A DNA stretch of 64,000 nt from assembly GCF_910594005.1 (NCBI RefSeq), contig NC_057834.1, positions 104,001,650-104,065,649 on the forward strand. Reading direction: 5' to 3'. Made by a program: the position numbers and the translations under genes. This DNA is from Cervus elaphus (Eukaryota > Chordata > Mammalia > Artiodactyla > Cervidae). The notes beneath the pieces were generated by a model. The model did not search any database, was not told the origin of the DNA, and worked only from the letters and a program-made list of their open reading frames with translations. How positions within the stretch are numbered: position 1 is the first letter of the stretch; the number at the start of each line of letters is the position of its first letter. Positions 43,326 through 55,464 of the stretch are shown here, piece after piece.

Positions 43326-44333
43326 GAATGTGCTTTAAGTGTCACATCAGATCTTACCATCTGCTCGCAGCTGACCTACAGGGCTAGGCTATGTCCCTTG
43401 TAAAGGACTGGCTTCCAGAGAGAAATCACCCTTAAGATAATTTGTGCTCTAGCATCTGTGAATGCTTAACTCATTGCCCGAGGTCCACTGTTGTCTGGGC
43501 CTGATCTCTTCCCCACTTCCTCTCCCTACAGCCCTATCCTTTTCGATGTATCACCTCAAGCCTAGGCAGACAGAGGTGTATAGAGAGGAGACCAGTGTAA
43601 ACTTGAGAGCCGATCTGCCCACTGCCTGCCAGCTTCCCCATGAGTGCTGGTGCAGAGTACTTGTCCTGTTGTATTTTTCACCCCAAAGTCCTCTGTCCTG
43701 TTGATCCTGGGAGGCAGCGCCCATGACAGCCACCTGTCAAGTGGATTCTAAGCCAGGTCAGACCCTGTCCCAAGTCTACTAGCCTGAGAGACCAGGACTT
43801 CCTGGGAAATAACTCAACCCCAGGTGACCAAATGGAGACTGATGCAGAGAAAGACCTGCTATCTCTCCTCAGCTGTGCCCCAGGCTGTCAGCCTCACTTC
43901 TCCCCAACACCGTTGTGCCTGGGTCCTGAGCAAAGTAGCCGAAGAGGACAGACCGGAAGAGCAGATGCAATCAAGGGTCCCCAATCCATCAGAAGTCAGA
44001 GCATGGTGATGCCCTTAAGTAACAGCTGACATAATTAGGATGAAGAACGCCCCCTGTGGTTGTTCCTCAAATCACTGCAAGGCTTAGGTGTGCTGAGGGG
44101 ATCAGCAGAGGCAGCCCGGGGAGGCAGTGACAGCTGCAAAAGCGCCAGTGCCAGAGGTGGCAGGGCCAGGGTGTGTGTGACGAGAGGACAGAAGGCAGAG
44201 GTCGCCATCTGAGAGCTATTAGAGGCAGAGAGACATTTTGGTGAGGGAGCAGTTTGAAAGAGAACAGGACCATTGGAGCGAGAGCCTGTTTACCCAATGT
44301 CATCATTTCTAGCAGTTAAAGCCCTTATTTATA
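43326..44333. other. Unassigned DNA
   Basis: No gene or nameable repeat is visible. Reading frames here are short. Confidence 0.45.
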
Positions 44334-44763
44334 AATGGATGTGAGAGTTGGACTATAAAGAAAGTTGAGCACGGAAGAATTGATGCTTTTGAACTGTGGT
44401 GTTGGAGAAGACTCTTGAGAGTCCCTTGGACTGCAAGGAGATCCAACCAATCCATCTTAAAGGAAATCAGTCCTGAATATTCATTGGAAGGACTGATGCT
44501 GAAGCTGAAACTCCAATACTTTGTCCATCTAATGTGAAGAACTGACTCATTTGAAAAGACCCTGATGCTGGGAAGGATTGAAGGCGGGAGGAGAAGGGGA
44601 TGAAAGAGGATGAGATGACTGGATGGCATCACTGACTCAATGGACATGAGTTTGAATAAACTCCACGAGTTAGTTGGTGATGGACAGAGAGGCCTGGTGT
44701 GCTGCAGTCCATGGGGTCACAAAGAGTTGGACATGACTGAGCAACTGAACTGAACTTAACTGA
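44334..44763 (+). mobile_element. 5'-truncated BovB 3' end
   Basis: It begins within the BovB coding end (atggatgtgagagttggactataaag) and runs to gttggacatgactgagcaactgaactgaac. About 430 bp. Confidence 0.92.
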
Positions 44764-45497
44764 ACTGATAAGTGGCTCCAGAAGCCTACATTCCTGCCTC
44801 AGGGCCCATGGAGGTTTTAGCAGCCGAGTACAAATCTTAGCCATTGTGTCTTCTAAAAGGAACAATTCAACAAATGGCCCCAGCTGAAAGAGCCGAGGGA
44901 CATTCCCCAGATCTATTTGTCCCACTCCTGGTGTCCAGCCCATAAAGGGAGCCGGGCCAATCAGATTCCCACCTCAGGAATCTGAACCAAGAATGCTGAG
45001 ACGTTCAGGCAGTTAGCAGTGGGCTGGAGAACAGGAACGCATTGGAAGGTTCTACATGGTAGAGTCTGAGCTGCCATGTGAGGAGAGACCAGGAGGAGAC
45101 CTGGGCAGGAGAAGGTATGCAGTGAGAACTGAGACTCTAGAGAGGACGGCGAGAAAGGCAGTGACAGGTGGAAACCACAGAGAAGCCCCTGGAGCCCTTG
45201 AGTCTCAGCTCCAGCCCTGACTCCACCATACTCCCTTTCTCCTGAGAGGCTCTTTTTTCCCTTGAAACCAGGAAGCCAGAGTGTCCGATGGACGAGGGGT
45301 GACCTCCCTGCAGGATGGTGGGGGCATCTGGGTTGAAGGAGACCCGATTTTCTGTCCACAGTGGCTTTGCGGAGTACAGCCAGGGCACTGAAGGATGGCG
45401 TGAGCAAGGCACAGTGTGGCCATGATGATCAGCTGCCTCCTGACTACATCCGAGCTGAAGCAAAAGGAAGGTGACTTTGAAAGCTTTCACACAACTA
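44764..45497. other. Unassigned DNA
   Basis: No gene or nameable repeat. Confidence 0.4.
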
Positions 45498-45510
45498 AAT
45501 TGTGCCTCAG

Positions 45511-45728
45511 AGTGCATGCATGCGTGCTCAGCCTTGTCTCTTTGCGACCTCATAGACTGCAGTCTGCCAGTCTTCTCTGTTAGTGGAATTTTCCAGGCAA
45601 GAATACTAGAGCAGGTAGCCATTTCCTACTCCAGGGGATAGTCCTGACCCAGGGATTGAACTCATGTCTCTTGTGTCTTCTGCATTGACAGGTGGAATCT
45701 TTACAACTGGGCCACCTGGGATGCCCAC
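45511..45728 (-). mobile_element. Bov-tA SINE
   Basis: Reverse complement, diverged. The 13-bp duplication aattgtgcctcag is at 45498-45510 and 45729-45741. Confidence 0.93.
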
Positions 45729-45827
45729 AATTGTGCCTCAGGAAGGCAGGCAGATGGCAGAGAGTTTATTTCCCCAGGTTTGGCAGCTAGACTGCCTTAA
45801 TTCCCAGCTTCTCTAACTGTGAGAATG

Positions 45828-45870
45828 TGGGGATGGGGGGATGGGGGGGTTGGGGGGGTAGGGGGGGTGG
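45828..45870 (+). repeat. G-tract cluster (quadruplex-type)
   Basis: Seven G runs of four to seven bases are separated by one or two bases. The sequence satisfies the usual G-quadruplex pattern several times over. Confidence 0.9.
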
Positions 45871-45874
45871 AATG

Positions 45875-45945
45875 CACTCTTCTAAGACTCAGTTTCCACA
45901 TCTGTAAAATGGGCATAGAACAGAACCTGCTCCCTCAGGGTGTTG
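45875..45945 (+). mobile_element. MIR SINE fragment
   Basis: ctaagactcagtttccacatctgtaaaatgggcatag is the MIR core. The G-tract cluster lies within or next to it. Confidence 0.65.
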
Positions 45946-46799
45946 GTAGTCTCACAGGGGGGTGTCCAGAAAGAAACACGCTTGGTCTCAGGTGAACTCT
46001 ATCCTTTAGCTGCTGTAATTATGTGCATAAACTCCTTCATGAAGGGCCAGACCTGGATTAGAAGTCAAGGAATCTCTTTCCTTGTAGAATTTTCTACCTG
46101 TAATGACCAGCAGGGGCTTGTCTGGTGACAAGAGCACACCCTTCTTGTCACTCACAGGGCCTCTGTGGGGAAAGAGGCTTTCAGAGTCACTCTGGCCGCA
46201 GGCAGGCCTTACTTAGTTAGCCAGGCTTATTAATAGGAGTGTGTCCATTTCTGTCTTAAAATAGGCATAGAAAGTTATTTAAAATGAGCTTCCTGGTGGT
46301 TGATCAGATTGCGTTTTATTGTCTTCCTCTCGGGAGAGTTCAAGAACTCTCACATTTTTCTGGTTTATTTATAGCAGAACAGTAATAACAGGAAGATCCA
46401 TTGCTATGTGTGACTTCCTGAGTCAGAGATGCCCAGGCTGTCTGAGGGGTTCACAGCCAGGCGCGGCCCCCACCACCGCCCACCGCCCTTTACAGAGTTC
46501 TTGGAAAACAGTCATTTGCCAGGCCTGGGGGCTTCCTGGCTCCAATGGGAGAGGCCTGCCTGAGGGAGGGACACTGAACTTGGAGGGCAAGAACCTTGAT
46601 CTAGAACAAGGCCCTCATTGCCTACCTAACACAGGCGCTTGCCTCTGTCCTAAGTACTTTAAGAGAGTCTCTGCCTGGAACAAGGGCCTTGTAAGTCTCT
46701 TCCCTGACCTCAAATTCCATGCCCCCCTCACTCCCACCATTTCTTGCCCTAATATTTCTGACTCACTCTACTCTCAAACCCTACTTAGACATTGTACCC
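45946..46799. other. Unassigned DNA that includes the start of a long open frame
   Basis: No repeat recognised. An open frame from 46319 runs into the next stretch (see its own entry). Confidence 0.4.
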
Positions 46800-47182
46800 T
46801 CAGGAACCTTCCATCCACTGTGAACACATGCTCCCTCTATCCCCAGATCCTTCAGAAGGCTCTCATCACCTTCTGTTTTAACAGAAGTCTTCATTTCTAT
46901 GTAGGCCTTTGGGACAAAGCTCACCCTCTCAGGCCCATACTCTATGCTTCTGAGGCAGACATGGTGGTTGCATCGTCCTGGCTCTCCGTTGTCACATCCA
47001 CACCCCTGCTTGTCAGATTCGTATCTTTCTTAGAGCCTCATGCCAACCAACATCTCTCCTTCCCAACCCTGAAAACTGTCCAGTGCTCGCTCGCAATCAT
47101 TCTTGGCGTGACTCTCAGTGTTCCTCTCCTGTTCAGGCCCTCCAGCATCCTAAGAGACTTCAGTGCCCAGGCAGACAACTGA
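46319..47182 (+). other. 287-codon open frame without recognisable product
   Basis: This is the longest frame in the window not explained by a recent LINE. The first codon is TTG, not ATG. The predicted protein has no signal peptide, repeat or motif that I recognise, and its residue use is dominated by leucine, serine and proline from a pyrimidine-rich strand. Its last part (LLFRPSSILRDFSAQADN) overlaps sequence that may be an ancient LINE endonuclease remnant. No splice or promoter context is evident. I regard it as probably non-coding. Confidence 0.2.
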
Positions 47183-47870
47183 CTGGACTGTTATTTCTTA
47201 GATATCTTTAATACCAAGGGACTTCACCTCCACTGTTCTTCAGCCATCATTCCCAGACCCCATCTTGGATCTTGTCAAGACCCAGGGCTGGGTCATTCAG
47301 ACTCTAGTAACCTCCTTTATGGTTGCATTCTCCCAATCTTTTGATGATTTCATGATCTCATACCCATGATACCTGTACTCTGACCTCCAAGAAATGCTGA
47401 CCCTTTGATTCTTCCATTTCCTTCAGTCAATCATCCCCTGGGCTGAAAGTCCAGACCTGATAGAGGATCCTGTGAACTGCCCACACCAGTAACACCATTT
47501 CCCTTGCATGCTATCCTGCTATGCTTTCCTGCCCCAACAAATTCCAGTTATTTTCTTCCAGTCTCCGTAGAGACCATTTAAGTCCAGCTCTTCAAGTGTG
47601 CCCTAGACCTCCCCTGCCATCTCCTCTGTTATAACCTCTCTTCTCTGCTTTGACTCTTACACTCCTCTAATATTTTCCTTTGTCCAGTCTACTCCAGCTG
47701 ATAAGCGCTCTCCTAAGCCCTCTTCTATCTGCCAGTTTGAGCTCCCCTTACTATACTTATTCACGTGTCCCCCCCCTTTCCTCCCCTCTTACACATTCCC
47801 CAACCCACTGCACTCTGGTGTCTGCCCTAACTACTCTGTGGAAATGACTTCCTCTAAAAGTGATTGTTCT
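46800..47870 (+). mobile_element. Possible ancient L2-like LINE coding remnant
   Basis: The stretch cctccagcatcctaagagacttcagtgcccaggcagac resembles a GDFN-type endonuclease block of L2-like LINEs, and ccaacccactgcactctggtgtctgccctaactactctgtgg resembles their RT QSGFRP-type block. Both are heavily decayed. The strand is unusually C- and T-rich. Tentative. Confidence 0.35.
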
Positions 47871-47902
47871 AGGTACTATTGTGTTGTTCTAGGTACTATT
47901 AG

Positions 47903-48104
47903 TAGTGTGCAAAGTGGTGTCTGATTCTTTGAGACCCGATGGACTGTAGCTTGCCAGGCTCCTTGATCCATGGGATTTTGCAGGCAAGAATACTGGAGTG
48001 GGTTGCCATTTCCTTCTCCAGAGGAACTTCCCAATTCAGGAATCAAACATGGATCTCCTGCTTGGCAGATGGATTCTTTACCACTGAACCACCTGGAAAG
48101 CTCT
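47903..48104 (-). mobile_element. Bov-tA SINE
   Basis: Reverse complement; tgtctgattctttgagacc to ctttaccactgaaccacctggaaagc. The ctaggtact flank occurs before (47889) and after it, and an 18-base local duplication (ttgttctaggtactatt) lies just upstream. Confidence 0.9.
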
Positions 48105-48119
48105 CTAGGTACTGTCACT

Positions 48120-48590
48120 GTGTAATAAATTACAAATTACTCCAAAGCTCAGTGGCATAAAACAGCCATTTTATTATGCTTTTGTGTTTGGAGGGTTAGG
48201 AAGTCAGACTGATCACACAGTATAGCTTGTCTCTGCTGCATGATGGTGACCAGAGACCTGTATATAACCTTTCTATGTGGTTTGGCTTCCTTGCAGCATG
48301 GCGGCCTTAGGGTAGTCTGTCTTCATACAGGGCATGCTCTAGGGTTTTAGGAGATGAAATGGAAGAGGCATTGCTTGTTATGACTCAGAAATTGTGAGTT
48401 TTATAGCTTCAGAAGTCCCATAGCATAATTTCCGCCATGATTGTTAGTCAAAGCGGTCACAAGACCTCTCAGAATCAAAGGAAGATAATATTTACCTGCT
48501 CTCTAAATGGGACAAAGGTAAAAGAGCATGTGAAATGGGAAATGTGGTTACAGTTATCTTTGAAAGATACAATCTTCAATTCCAAGGGAT
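48120..48590. mobile_element. Unassigned ancient repeat
   Basis: tactccaaagctcagtggcataaaacagccattttatt is the start of a common old mammalian repeat (a related start occurs at 49350, gttatctattgctgtgtaacaaatcacacc). I cannot name the family. Confidence 0.4.
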
Positions 48591-48759
48591 GTTAATATCT
48601 TGATCTCTGTTCTTTTTATTATTATTGATCATTACTTGTTTTGTGAAACCATCAACATCCATGCTTCTGGGTTACTACACTCTTCCTATTCTAGACAGAC
48701 CTCTGCGCACTTCCTCCTTTTCATGAGAATGTTCCCTAAGGGTCTATTCTCAACCCAAA

Positions 48760-49090
48760 AGCTGATCTCATTCTTTGTTCTCTGTCTCATGGCTTCAGTC
48801 ACCATCTACATGTCATTAACTCACAAATCTATCCCACCACAGACCTCTAAGCCGCAGGCTATAACACATCAGTCTGCTTGACATGTTCAAAAATACCTCA
48901 ATTTTGGCATGTTCAAAGTTGAACCCACCATATTCCACTGTAAATGGGCTCCTCCTCTGGTCCTCTTTATTTTTTTATCTCTTAGGAATATTCAGTTATC
49001 CAAACTTTGACTCTTCCTTTTCCCTAACCTCTCACATCTAATTATTTACCAGATCATACTCTTTTTATCTCTTAAATCATTCTACAAATT
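48760..49090 (+). mobile_element. L2-like LINE fragment
   Basis: cttgacatgttcaaaaatacctcaattttggcatgttcaaagttgaacccacc and ccaaactttgactcttccttttccctaacc resemble L2-type coding sequence. Tentative. Confidence 0.4.
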
Positions 49091-49349
49091 TTATTTATCA
49101 CTTTACAAATGAAAACATTAAGAATAAGACAGGTTATTTCCCAAGGTTAAACAGCTATTATCTATTTATTCTTCCATGTGTTAATCAAACATTTATTGAG
49201 TACAGCTAAGTTATAGGAACTGGAGAGATTGGCAAGTAAGCAGTAGATTACTGTAATGTGTGACAAATGCTGTGATTCTGGGAAGTGTCTGGTACAATAG
49301 GGACAACGAATCCAGCCTGGAGTGGGAGAAGTGAAAGTGGGGGCTGATT

Positions 49350-50220
49350 AGTTATCTATTGCTGTGTAACAAATCACACCAAACTTTAGCTGCTTAAGGG
49401 CTTCCCTGATAGCTCAGTTGGTAAAGAATCCACCTGCAATGCAGGAGATCCCGGTTTGCTCCCTGGGGTGGGAAGATCCGCTGGAGAAGGGGTAGGCTAC
49501 CCACTCCAGTTTTCTTGGGCTTCCCTGGTGGCTCAGCTGGTAAAGAATCCACCAGCAGTTCGGGAGACCTGGGTTCGATCCCTGGGTTGGGAAGATCCCC
49601 TGGAGAAGGGAAAGGCTACTACTCCAGTATTCTGGCTTAGAGAATTCCATGGACTGTATAGTCAGTCCATGGGGCTGCAAAGAGTCGGACACAACTGACC
49701 AACTTTCACTTTCACTTAGCTGCTTAAAACAGCAAACATGTATTAGGTCACCATTTCTGTGGGTCAGAAATCTAGGTACTGCTTAGCTGACTCAAGGTCT
49801 CACAGGCTGCAGTCAAGATGTCATCTGGGACTGCAGTCAGCTCAATGCTCAACTTGGGGAGGATTCATCTTGAATCCATACCCACCTCACCAGGCTGTTG
49901 GCAGGCCTCAGGTTCTCACTGCCTGTTGGCCAGACATGTCAGTTTTTGCCATGTGGGTTACTTACCACAAGGCACTTGACTTCATTGAGCAAGGGTTCTG
50001 AGAGGAGAGTGACAGTGAGGCAAGAAGAGAGGGAGCCGTGATGGAAGCCACAGTCTTCTTGTAACCTAGTCTTAAAAGTGACATCCCATCACTTTTGTCA
50101 TATTTCACTTGTTAGGAGTGAATCACTAGGTGTAGGGATTGCACAGGGCGTGAAGGCCAGGAGAAGAGGCTCACGGGGACCATTTCAGAGGCTGTCTATC
50201 ACAGGGTCAGGTGATACCTG
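49350..50220. mobile_element. Ancient repeat split by a Bov-tA
   Basis: The part before the SINE (ttatctattgctgtgtaacaaatcacaccaaactttagctgcttaa) continues after it (aacagcaaacatgtattaggtcaccatttctgtgggtcag). The family is the same unnamed one as at 48120. Confidence 0.45.
49398..49715 (+). mobile_element. Bov-tA SINE with two tandem tRNA-like heads
   Basis: Head 1: gggcttccctgatagctcag to cactccagttttcttggg. Head 2: cttccctggtggctcagctgg to actccagtattctgg. Then one Bov-A end to actttcactttca. A perfect 12-bp duplication, ttagctgcttaa, is at 49386-49397 and 49716-49727, so the two-head form entered as one unit. Confidence 0.95.
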
Positions 50221-50714
50221 ACTACACTCAGGAGTCAGCTTGACAAAGAGCTATGTAAGGCAGTCCCAGGCAGAGAATGGTATAAATGAAATAACCTGGA
50301 GGTCAGAGAGAGAGATCCTGGGGTTGGAGGAATTACATATTCAAGAAGGTTGGAGTGGAGGCCGCTATCTATATGGAGATTAGAATTCAAGCTAATGCTG
50401 TTGAGATGTGTTTGACAGCTAATTCTGCCATCTAACCAACCATTGGTGCTTCCCAACTTCATGACAAATTCCTTGCTTAATGTGCTATTGTCTACTCTGA
50501 TTTAATCAAGTTTTAAATAATCAACATTGAACATTTCACATACAAAACAACGCTTCATTATGTTAAAAAAAGGATTGACCTTGTAATCTCTTCTTCACAA
50601 AACCTCAAAAATGGTCAGAACAACTTTCCAGTAGAACACATTTATAAATCATTACAAATGTGAAAAGCATGACTAGTATTTCCAGTTATCGGCGGGTAAA
50701 GATGACTTGACACT
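50221..50714. other. Unassigned DNA
   Basis: No gene or nameable repeat. Confidence 0.4.
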
Positions 50715-51790
50715 CTGGAATGTTTTTATTTAATTTTTAAATAAAAATTTACATTTAAATATAACACACAGAGGAAAGTGCACAAAGTACAGTTCAATGA
50801 ATTTTCACAAAGTAACACAGTCTTATAAATACCCAGATTGGAAAATGAATAAGGACAAATCACCTTTCTCAAATCTCCCTTGCGCTACCTCCTAGTTGCT
50901 CTCTCTTTCCCAGAGATACCCAGTACACTGATTTACTTCATCAGAGCAATTTTTCCTGCATTTGAAATTTATTAAATGGAAACAGTCTATACTTTTTGTA
51001 GCTGGTGCTCATTGTTCATGTCTGTGAAACTCATTCATGTTGTTTCAAGGTAGCAAAGTTTGGTTCATTCTCACTGCTGCATAGTATTCCATTGCATGAC
51101 TAAACCACAGTTTGTTTATCCATTCTGTACTGGATGTAAATTTAAACTGTTTCCAGTTTGGGGATATTAAGACCATGCATGATTGTGCACTATATTGTGT
51201 ATACGTACACATTTTTTATTGGGTCTATGCCTGTGGGTGGACTGACTTACTGGACCATTAGATTCTGACAGTTTTCTTTCTTTAAAAAAAAATTATTATT
51301 TATATATTTAACTGCACCAGGTCTTAGTTGCAGCACTCAGGATCTTTAGGTGTGTCATGTAAACTCCTGGTTGTGGCATGTGGGATCTAGTTCCAAGACC
51401 AGGGATCAAACCCAGGCCAGTGACATTGGGAGCTTGGAGTCATAGCCACTAGACCACCAGGGAAGTCCCCTGATAGTTTTCTGAGCAGTTTTTAGCAACT
51501 TACATTCCAGGAGCAATGTTTATGAATTCTATTTGCTCTATATCCTGGCCAATGCTTTTTATTATTAACATTTTAAATAAAAGTTAGTCTGAAGAGTGCG
51601 CAGTGAATGAAGAGTATGCAGTGAGACCTCATGGAGGTCTTACATTTCTCTATAATTAGTCATGTTGAGCATTTTTTCATATGGTTGACCTTTGAATATC
51701 TTTTTTCTTGAAGTGTTAGTTTAAACTTTTGCTCATTTCTCTACTGGATTTTTTTTTTTCTTATTGCTTTGTAGACATTCTTTATATATT
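50715..51790 (-). mobile_element. Ancient L1 (L1M-type) 3' part, interrupted by a CHR SINE
   Basis: The plus strand is a diverged reverse complement of L1: aagtacagttcaatgaattttcacaaag, gcatagtattccattgcatgactaaacc, tttgctctatatcctggccaatgc, tgttgagcattttttcatatgg. Confidence 0.7.
51284..51472 (-). mobile_element. CHR-type SINE in an ancient L1
   Basis: tttaactgcaccaggtcttagttgcagc ... gaccagggatcaaacccaggcc ... actagaccaccagggaagtcccc is the reverse complement of a CHR SINE. Confidence 0.82.
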
Positions 51791-51799
51791 ATACTAATT

Positions 51800-52245
51800 T
51801 CCTTGGGGAGCCATAGCAAAGTACTACAAACTGGGTGGCTTAAACAACAGAAAAGTATTGTCTCACAGTTCTGGAGGCTAGCAGTCTGAGATCAAGGTGT
51901 TGGCAGAGTTGGTTCCTGCTGAAGGCTAGGAGGAAAAAATCTATTTCACAATTTTCTCCCAGTTTCTGGTGGTTTACTGGCAATCTTCAGTAATTCCTTG
52001 GCTTGTTAAGCTCTGATTTCATCTTCACATGGTGTTCTCCCAGTGTACATGTCTCCATATCCAAATTTCTCCTTTTATAAGGACACCAGTCATATTGGAT
52101 TAGTGACCCACCCCACTCTGATATGATTTTATCTTAACTGATTACATTTGCAATGACCTTATTTCCAAATAAAGTCACATTCTAAGGTACTAGGGGTTAA
52201 GACTTCAACATATGAAGTTGAGGGAAAGGAACACAATTCAACTGA
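51800..52245 (-). mobile_element. ERVL-MaLR-type solo LTR
   Basis: The plus strand shows gggtggcttaaacaacagaaaagtattgtctcacagttctggaggctagcagtctgagatcaagg, then ttttataaggacaccagtcatattggattag and gggttaagacttcaacatatga, the reverse of a MaLR-type LTR. The subfamily is not certain. Confidence 0.55.
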
Positions 52246-52249
52246 TAAT

Positions 52250-52965
52250 GTTGTTGTTGTTGTTGTTTTCATTTTTATTGGAGCATAGTTGCTTTACCAA
52301 CCCACTCCAGTATTCTTGCCTAGAGAATCCTGTGGACCGAGGAGCCTGGTGGGCTGCCATCTCTGGGGTCTCACAGAGTCAGACACGACTGAAGCGACTT
52401 AGCATGCATTGGAGAAGGAAATGGCAACCCACTCCAGTGTTCTTGCCTGGAGAATCCCAGGGACAGAGGAGCCTGGTGGGCTGCCGTCTATGGGGTCGCA
52501 CAGAGTCGGACACGACTGAAGCGACTTAGCAGCAGCAGAAGCAGCAGTGGCTTTACCATGTTGTGCAGTTTCTACTGAAGAGCAAAGTGAATCAGCTATA
52601 TGTAGTCCCCTCTTTTTTGGATTTCCTTCCCACTTAGGTCACCACAGAGCCCGAGGTAGTGGGCTTCCCTGAACTATACAGTAGGTTCTCATTAGTTATC
52701 TATTTCATACATAGTATCAATAGTGTATATATGTCTATCCCAATCTCCCAATTCATCCCACCCTCTCTTTTCCCCCTTGGTGTCCATACATTTGTTCTCT
52801 GTGTCCCTATTTCTGCTTTGCAAATAAGATCATTTATACCATTTTTCTAGATTCTACCTATGTGCATTAATGTATGATATTTGTTTTTCTCTTTCTGACT
52901 TACTTCACTCTGTATGACAGTGTCTATGTCCATCCCAACTGATAACATTTCTGAACATTATTTCT
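52250..52965 (-). mobile_element. L1 3' end split by Bov-A2
   Basis: The reverse complement of an L1 3' end is readable on both sides of the SINE: tttttattggagcatagttgctttacca, then gctttaccatgttgtgcagtttctactg ... ttcactctgtatgacagtgtctatgtcc. Confidence 0.8.
52300..52545 (+). mobile_element. Bov-A2 SINE (two Bov-A units)
   Basis: Two units, each cccactccagt(a/g)ttcttgcctagagaatcc ... gtcagacacgactgaagcgacttagca, ending in a short (CAG)n. The flanks agttgctttacca (52287-52299) and agtggctttacca (52546-52558) are the target duplication with one mismatch. Confidence 0.93.
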
Positions 52966-52984
52966 CATCATCTGTGACTTGCTG

Positions 52985-53478
52985 TTACATTCTTAATGGT
53001 ATTGTGGTAGATTAAAGATGATTATAAATTCTTTTTCATTCTCCCATTGAGAATTGGTGTTTATTACTCCCTTCCTCTGAATCTAGGCTTGCCCTGTGAC
53101 TGCTTAACTGATAAGACATGTTGCAAGCAATGCTGCACCAGTTCTGGTCCTAGCCTTTGAGAAGTTGGGCAGTTTCTACTTCTTCTCTCTTGGAAGACTT
53201 ACTCTTGAGACTCCAGTCTCTGAGAAGTCTGAGCCATGTGGAGAGGCCATGTGGAGGTATTCCAAAGTCAATCACCCTATCGAAGCTCCCAATCAGTAAC
53301 CACCATGGATTGACCAGTCATGTAAAAGAGCCATCTTGGATGTTCTAGCTCAGATGACCTTTAGACACCTCAGCCTCAACCAGCATCACATGGAGCAGCA
53401 GATTTGCCCATCTGAACCCACTCAACCCATTCCCTAAGAGGGAACAAAATGGTTGCTATTTGTGTCAATAAGCTCTGA
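52985..53478 (+). mobile_element. MLT1-type LTR (ERVL-MaLR)
   Basis: tggtagattaaagatgattataaattctttttcattctcccattgag ... tgccctgtgactgctt ... aagagccatcttggatgttctagctcagatg follows the order of an MLT1 LTR. Confidence 0.72.
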
Positions 53479-53889
53479 TGAGTAGAAGTTCTTAAATTTA
53501 ATGTATTCCAAGTTTATCAATACTTTTCTTAAGGGTTAGTGCTTTGTTTAAGAAATATTGGCCTCCTTCTAGGAGTCGTCTCCTATGTTATATGCTAGAA
53601 GCTTATTGGTTATCCTTCACATTTTAATCTACATTATCTAAATGATTTTTATGACTGCTATAATGTAGTAGGGACATGTTCCTTTTGGATTTAATAATAA
53701 TGATAACTTTTATGAATTTATAATTATTAATAAGTGTGTGGTAGAAAATCCCAACATACTAGTAACTTAACATCACAAGTAAGTAAAAGAAAATCTGAAA
53801 TCCCCATAATTATTTTGATTGTTCAAAACCTATCTGCTATCCTATCACTCCCCAATGGGTCTCAAGACAATGGAGATTTAGTTACTTAT
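53479..53889. other. Unassigned AT-rich DNA
   Basis: No gene or nameable repeat. Confidence 0.4.
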
Positions 53890-54490
53890 TCATTCATAAA
53901 ATATTTATTGAGAGATTTACTTTTATATGTGCCATATTCTGAACTAGATGATGAAATACATCAAAGGAGATATAGACCTCTCTTCATGTAATTACAGTCT
54001 TGTGGGAGAAATGGGCAATAACATGTAATTTAAACTGTGCTGACTGTTATGAGAAAAGTAGAGATGATACTGGAGACCAGGAACTCTTAACTTAATCTAG
54101 CGGGAGGTTGGGGTTCATCGGAGAGATTCCCTATAAAAGTGATGTTTAAGCTGAGACTCATGGTATGAGTATTAATTATCCAGACAAAGAATTTGGAGGA
54201 AGGAAAATTCCAGGCAGAAGAAAACACAATACACACAGAAAACTCTGGGCAAGGAAGAACCTGGGGTGTTTGAGATAATAGAAGGAGTCTCACATGGCGA
54301 GAGGAGACAGGATGAGTGTGACACAAGATGAGCATGGAGAGGCAGGAAGGGGCTAGACTTGTAAGCCTTCTTAAAGGAATCTAGACTTCACCCCAAGAGC
54401 CATGGGATGCCATTGAGGGATTTAAGCAGGAGAGTGGCATGTTCAGAGTTGTGTTCTTTGAAGATCACTAAGGCTGCCTTGTAATACAAG
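53890..54490 (-). mobile_element. L2-like LINE 3' region
   Basis: The plus strand has attcattcataaaatatttattgag ... tgtgggagaaatgggcaataaca ... gccatgggatgccattgagggatttaagcaggagagtggcatg, a contiguous reverse complement of an L2-type 3' region. Confidence 0.5.
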
Positions 54491-54605
54491 GTAGATGTTA
54501 GGCTGTACCTCTCAAACCTGCAAACCTTGTAATAGCCCAGCTTCAAGGTCAAAAAAAGAACCTAGAGACAATGACAGAGACATTAATGATACACTGGATA
54601 GCATG

Positions 54606-54808
54606 TGTTCCTGTGGGTTGTTGTGTCTGACTCTTTTGATCCCATGGACAGAAGACTGCCAGGCTCCTCTGTCCATGGGATTTTTCGAGCAAGAACACTG
54701 GAGCAAATTGCCATTTCCTACTCCAGGGGATCTTCCTGACCCAGTGATCAAACCTGCATCTCCTGCATTGGCAGGCAAATTCTTTACCACTGAGCCACCA
54801 GGGATGCT
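54606..54808 (-). mobile_element. Bov-tA SINE
   Basis: Reverse complement: gttgtgtctgactcttttgatccc to ctttaccactgagccaccaggga. Diverged. Confidence 0.9.
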
Positions 54809-55464
54809 GTATTAGAGGAAATTGTACAAGTCCAAAGTGAAGTCCTGGTGTGGCACCCCACCATGTACAGCAGACACAGGCAGGACAAAACAGCTGTCTT
54901 CTGGTTTGGGGAGGGAACCTACCAGTTACCAGAAGCTCATCAGTTGCCAGGGACACCAGCAACTGGGGTAGGGGTAAGCACCTCAGGTCATTACATTAAG
55001 CCCTATGATTAAAAGGATTGAATGGTCATGTGAGTAGGGTGTAGGTGAAGTAGGGACTGGACAGCAGGGGATGTACAAAGAGCAAGACAATAGCCATCTT
55101 GGGTGGCCTGACCACACAGTAGAACATGAGTGGGGTCTGATGTATGCCACTGTGGTCCTAAGGATGGAGAAATCCCATTATTGGGGCATCAGGAAGCCCT
55201 TTATGGAGATGGTACAGTTGCACGGCTGAATTATTCAGACACAGGAAGACAGTGTGTGTGTATGTGTTGGTAGGCAGATAATAAAGAGTCCAGGTATGGG
55301 GATTGGCCCTCACTCAGTTACAAGCTAGATAAGTGTGAGACATGTTTGGAGAATGGTTAACTGTCCAGTTTGACTGGAGGATAATGGAGTATAAACCTGG
55401 AGGGATAGCTAGCAAATATTAAGGTTGGAGGGCACACACGGATATATATGTGTATAACCATTCC
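54809..55464. other. Unassigned DNA
   Basis: No gene or nameable repeat. Confidence 0.4.

Noticed and set aside
49398..49715. tRNA genes
   Set aside because: The tRNA-like parts here and in other Bov-tA and CHR copies are SINE heads, with no complete cloverleaf.
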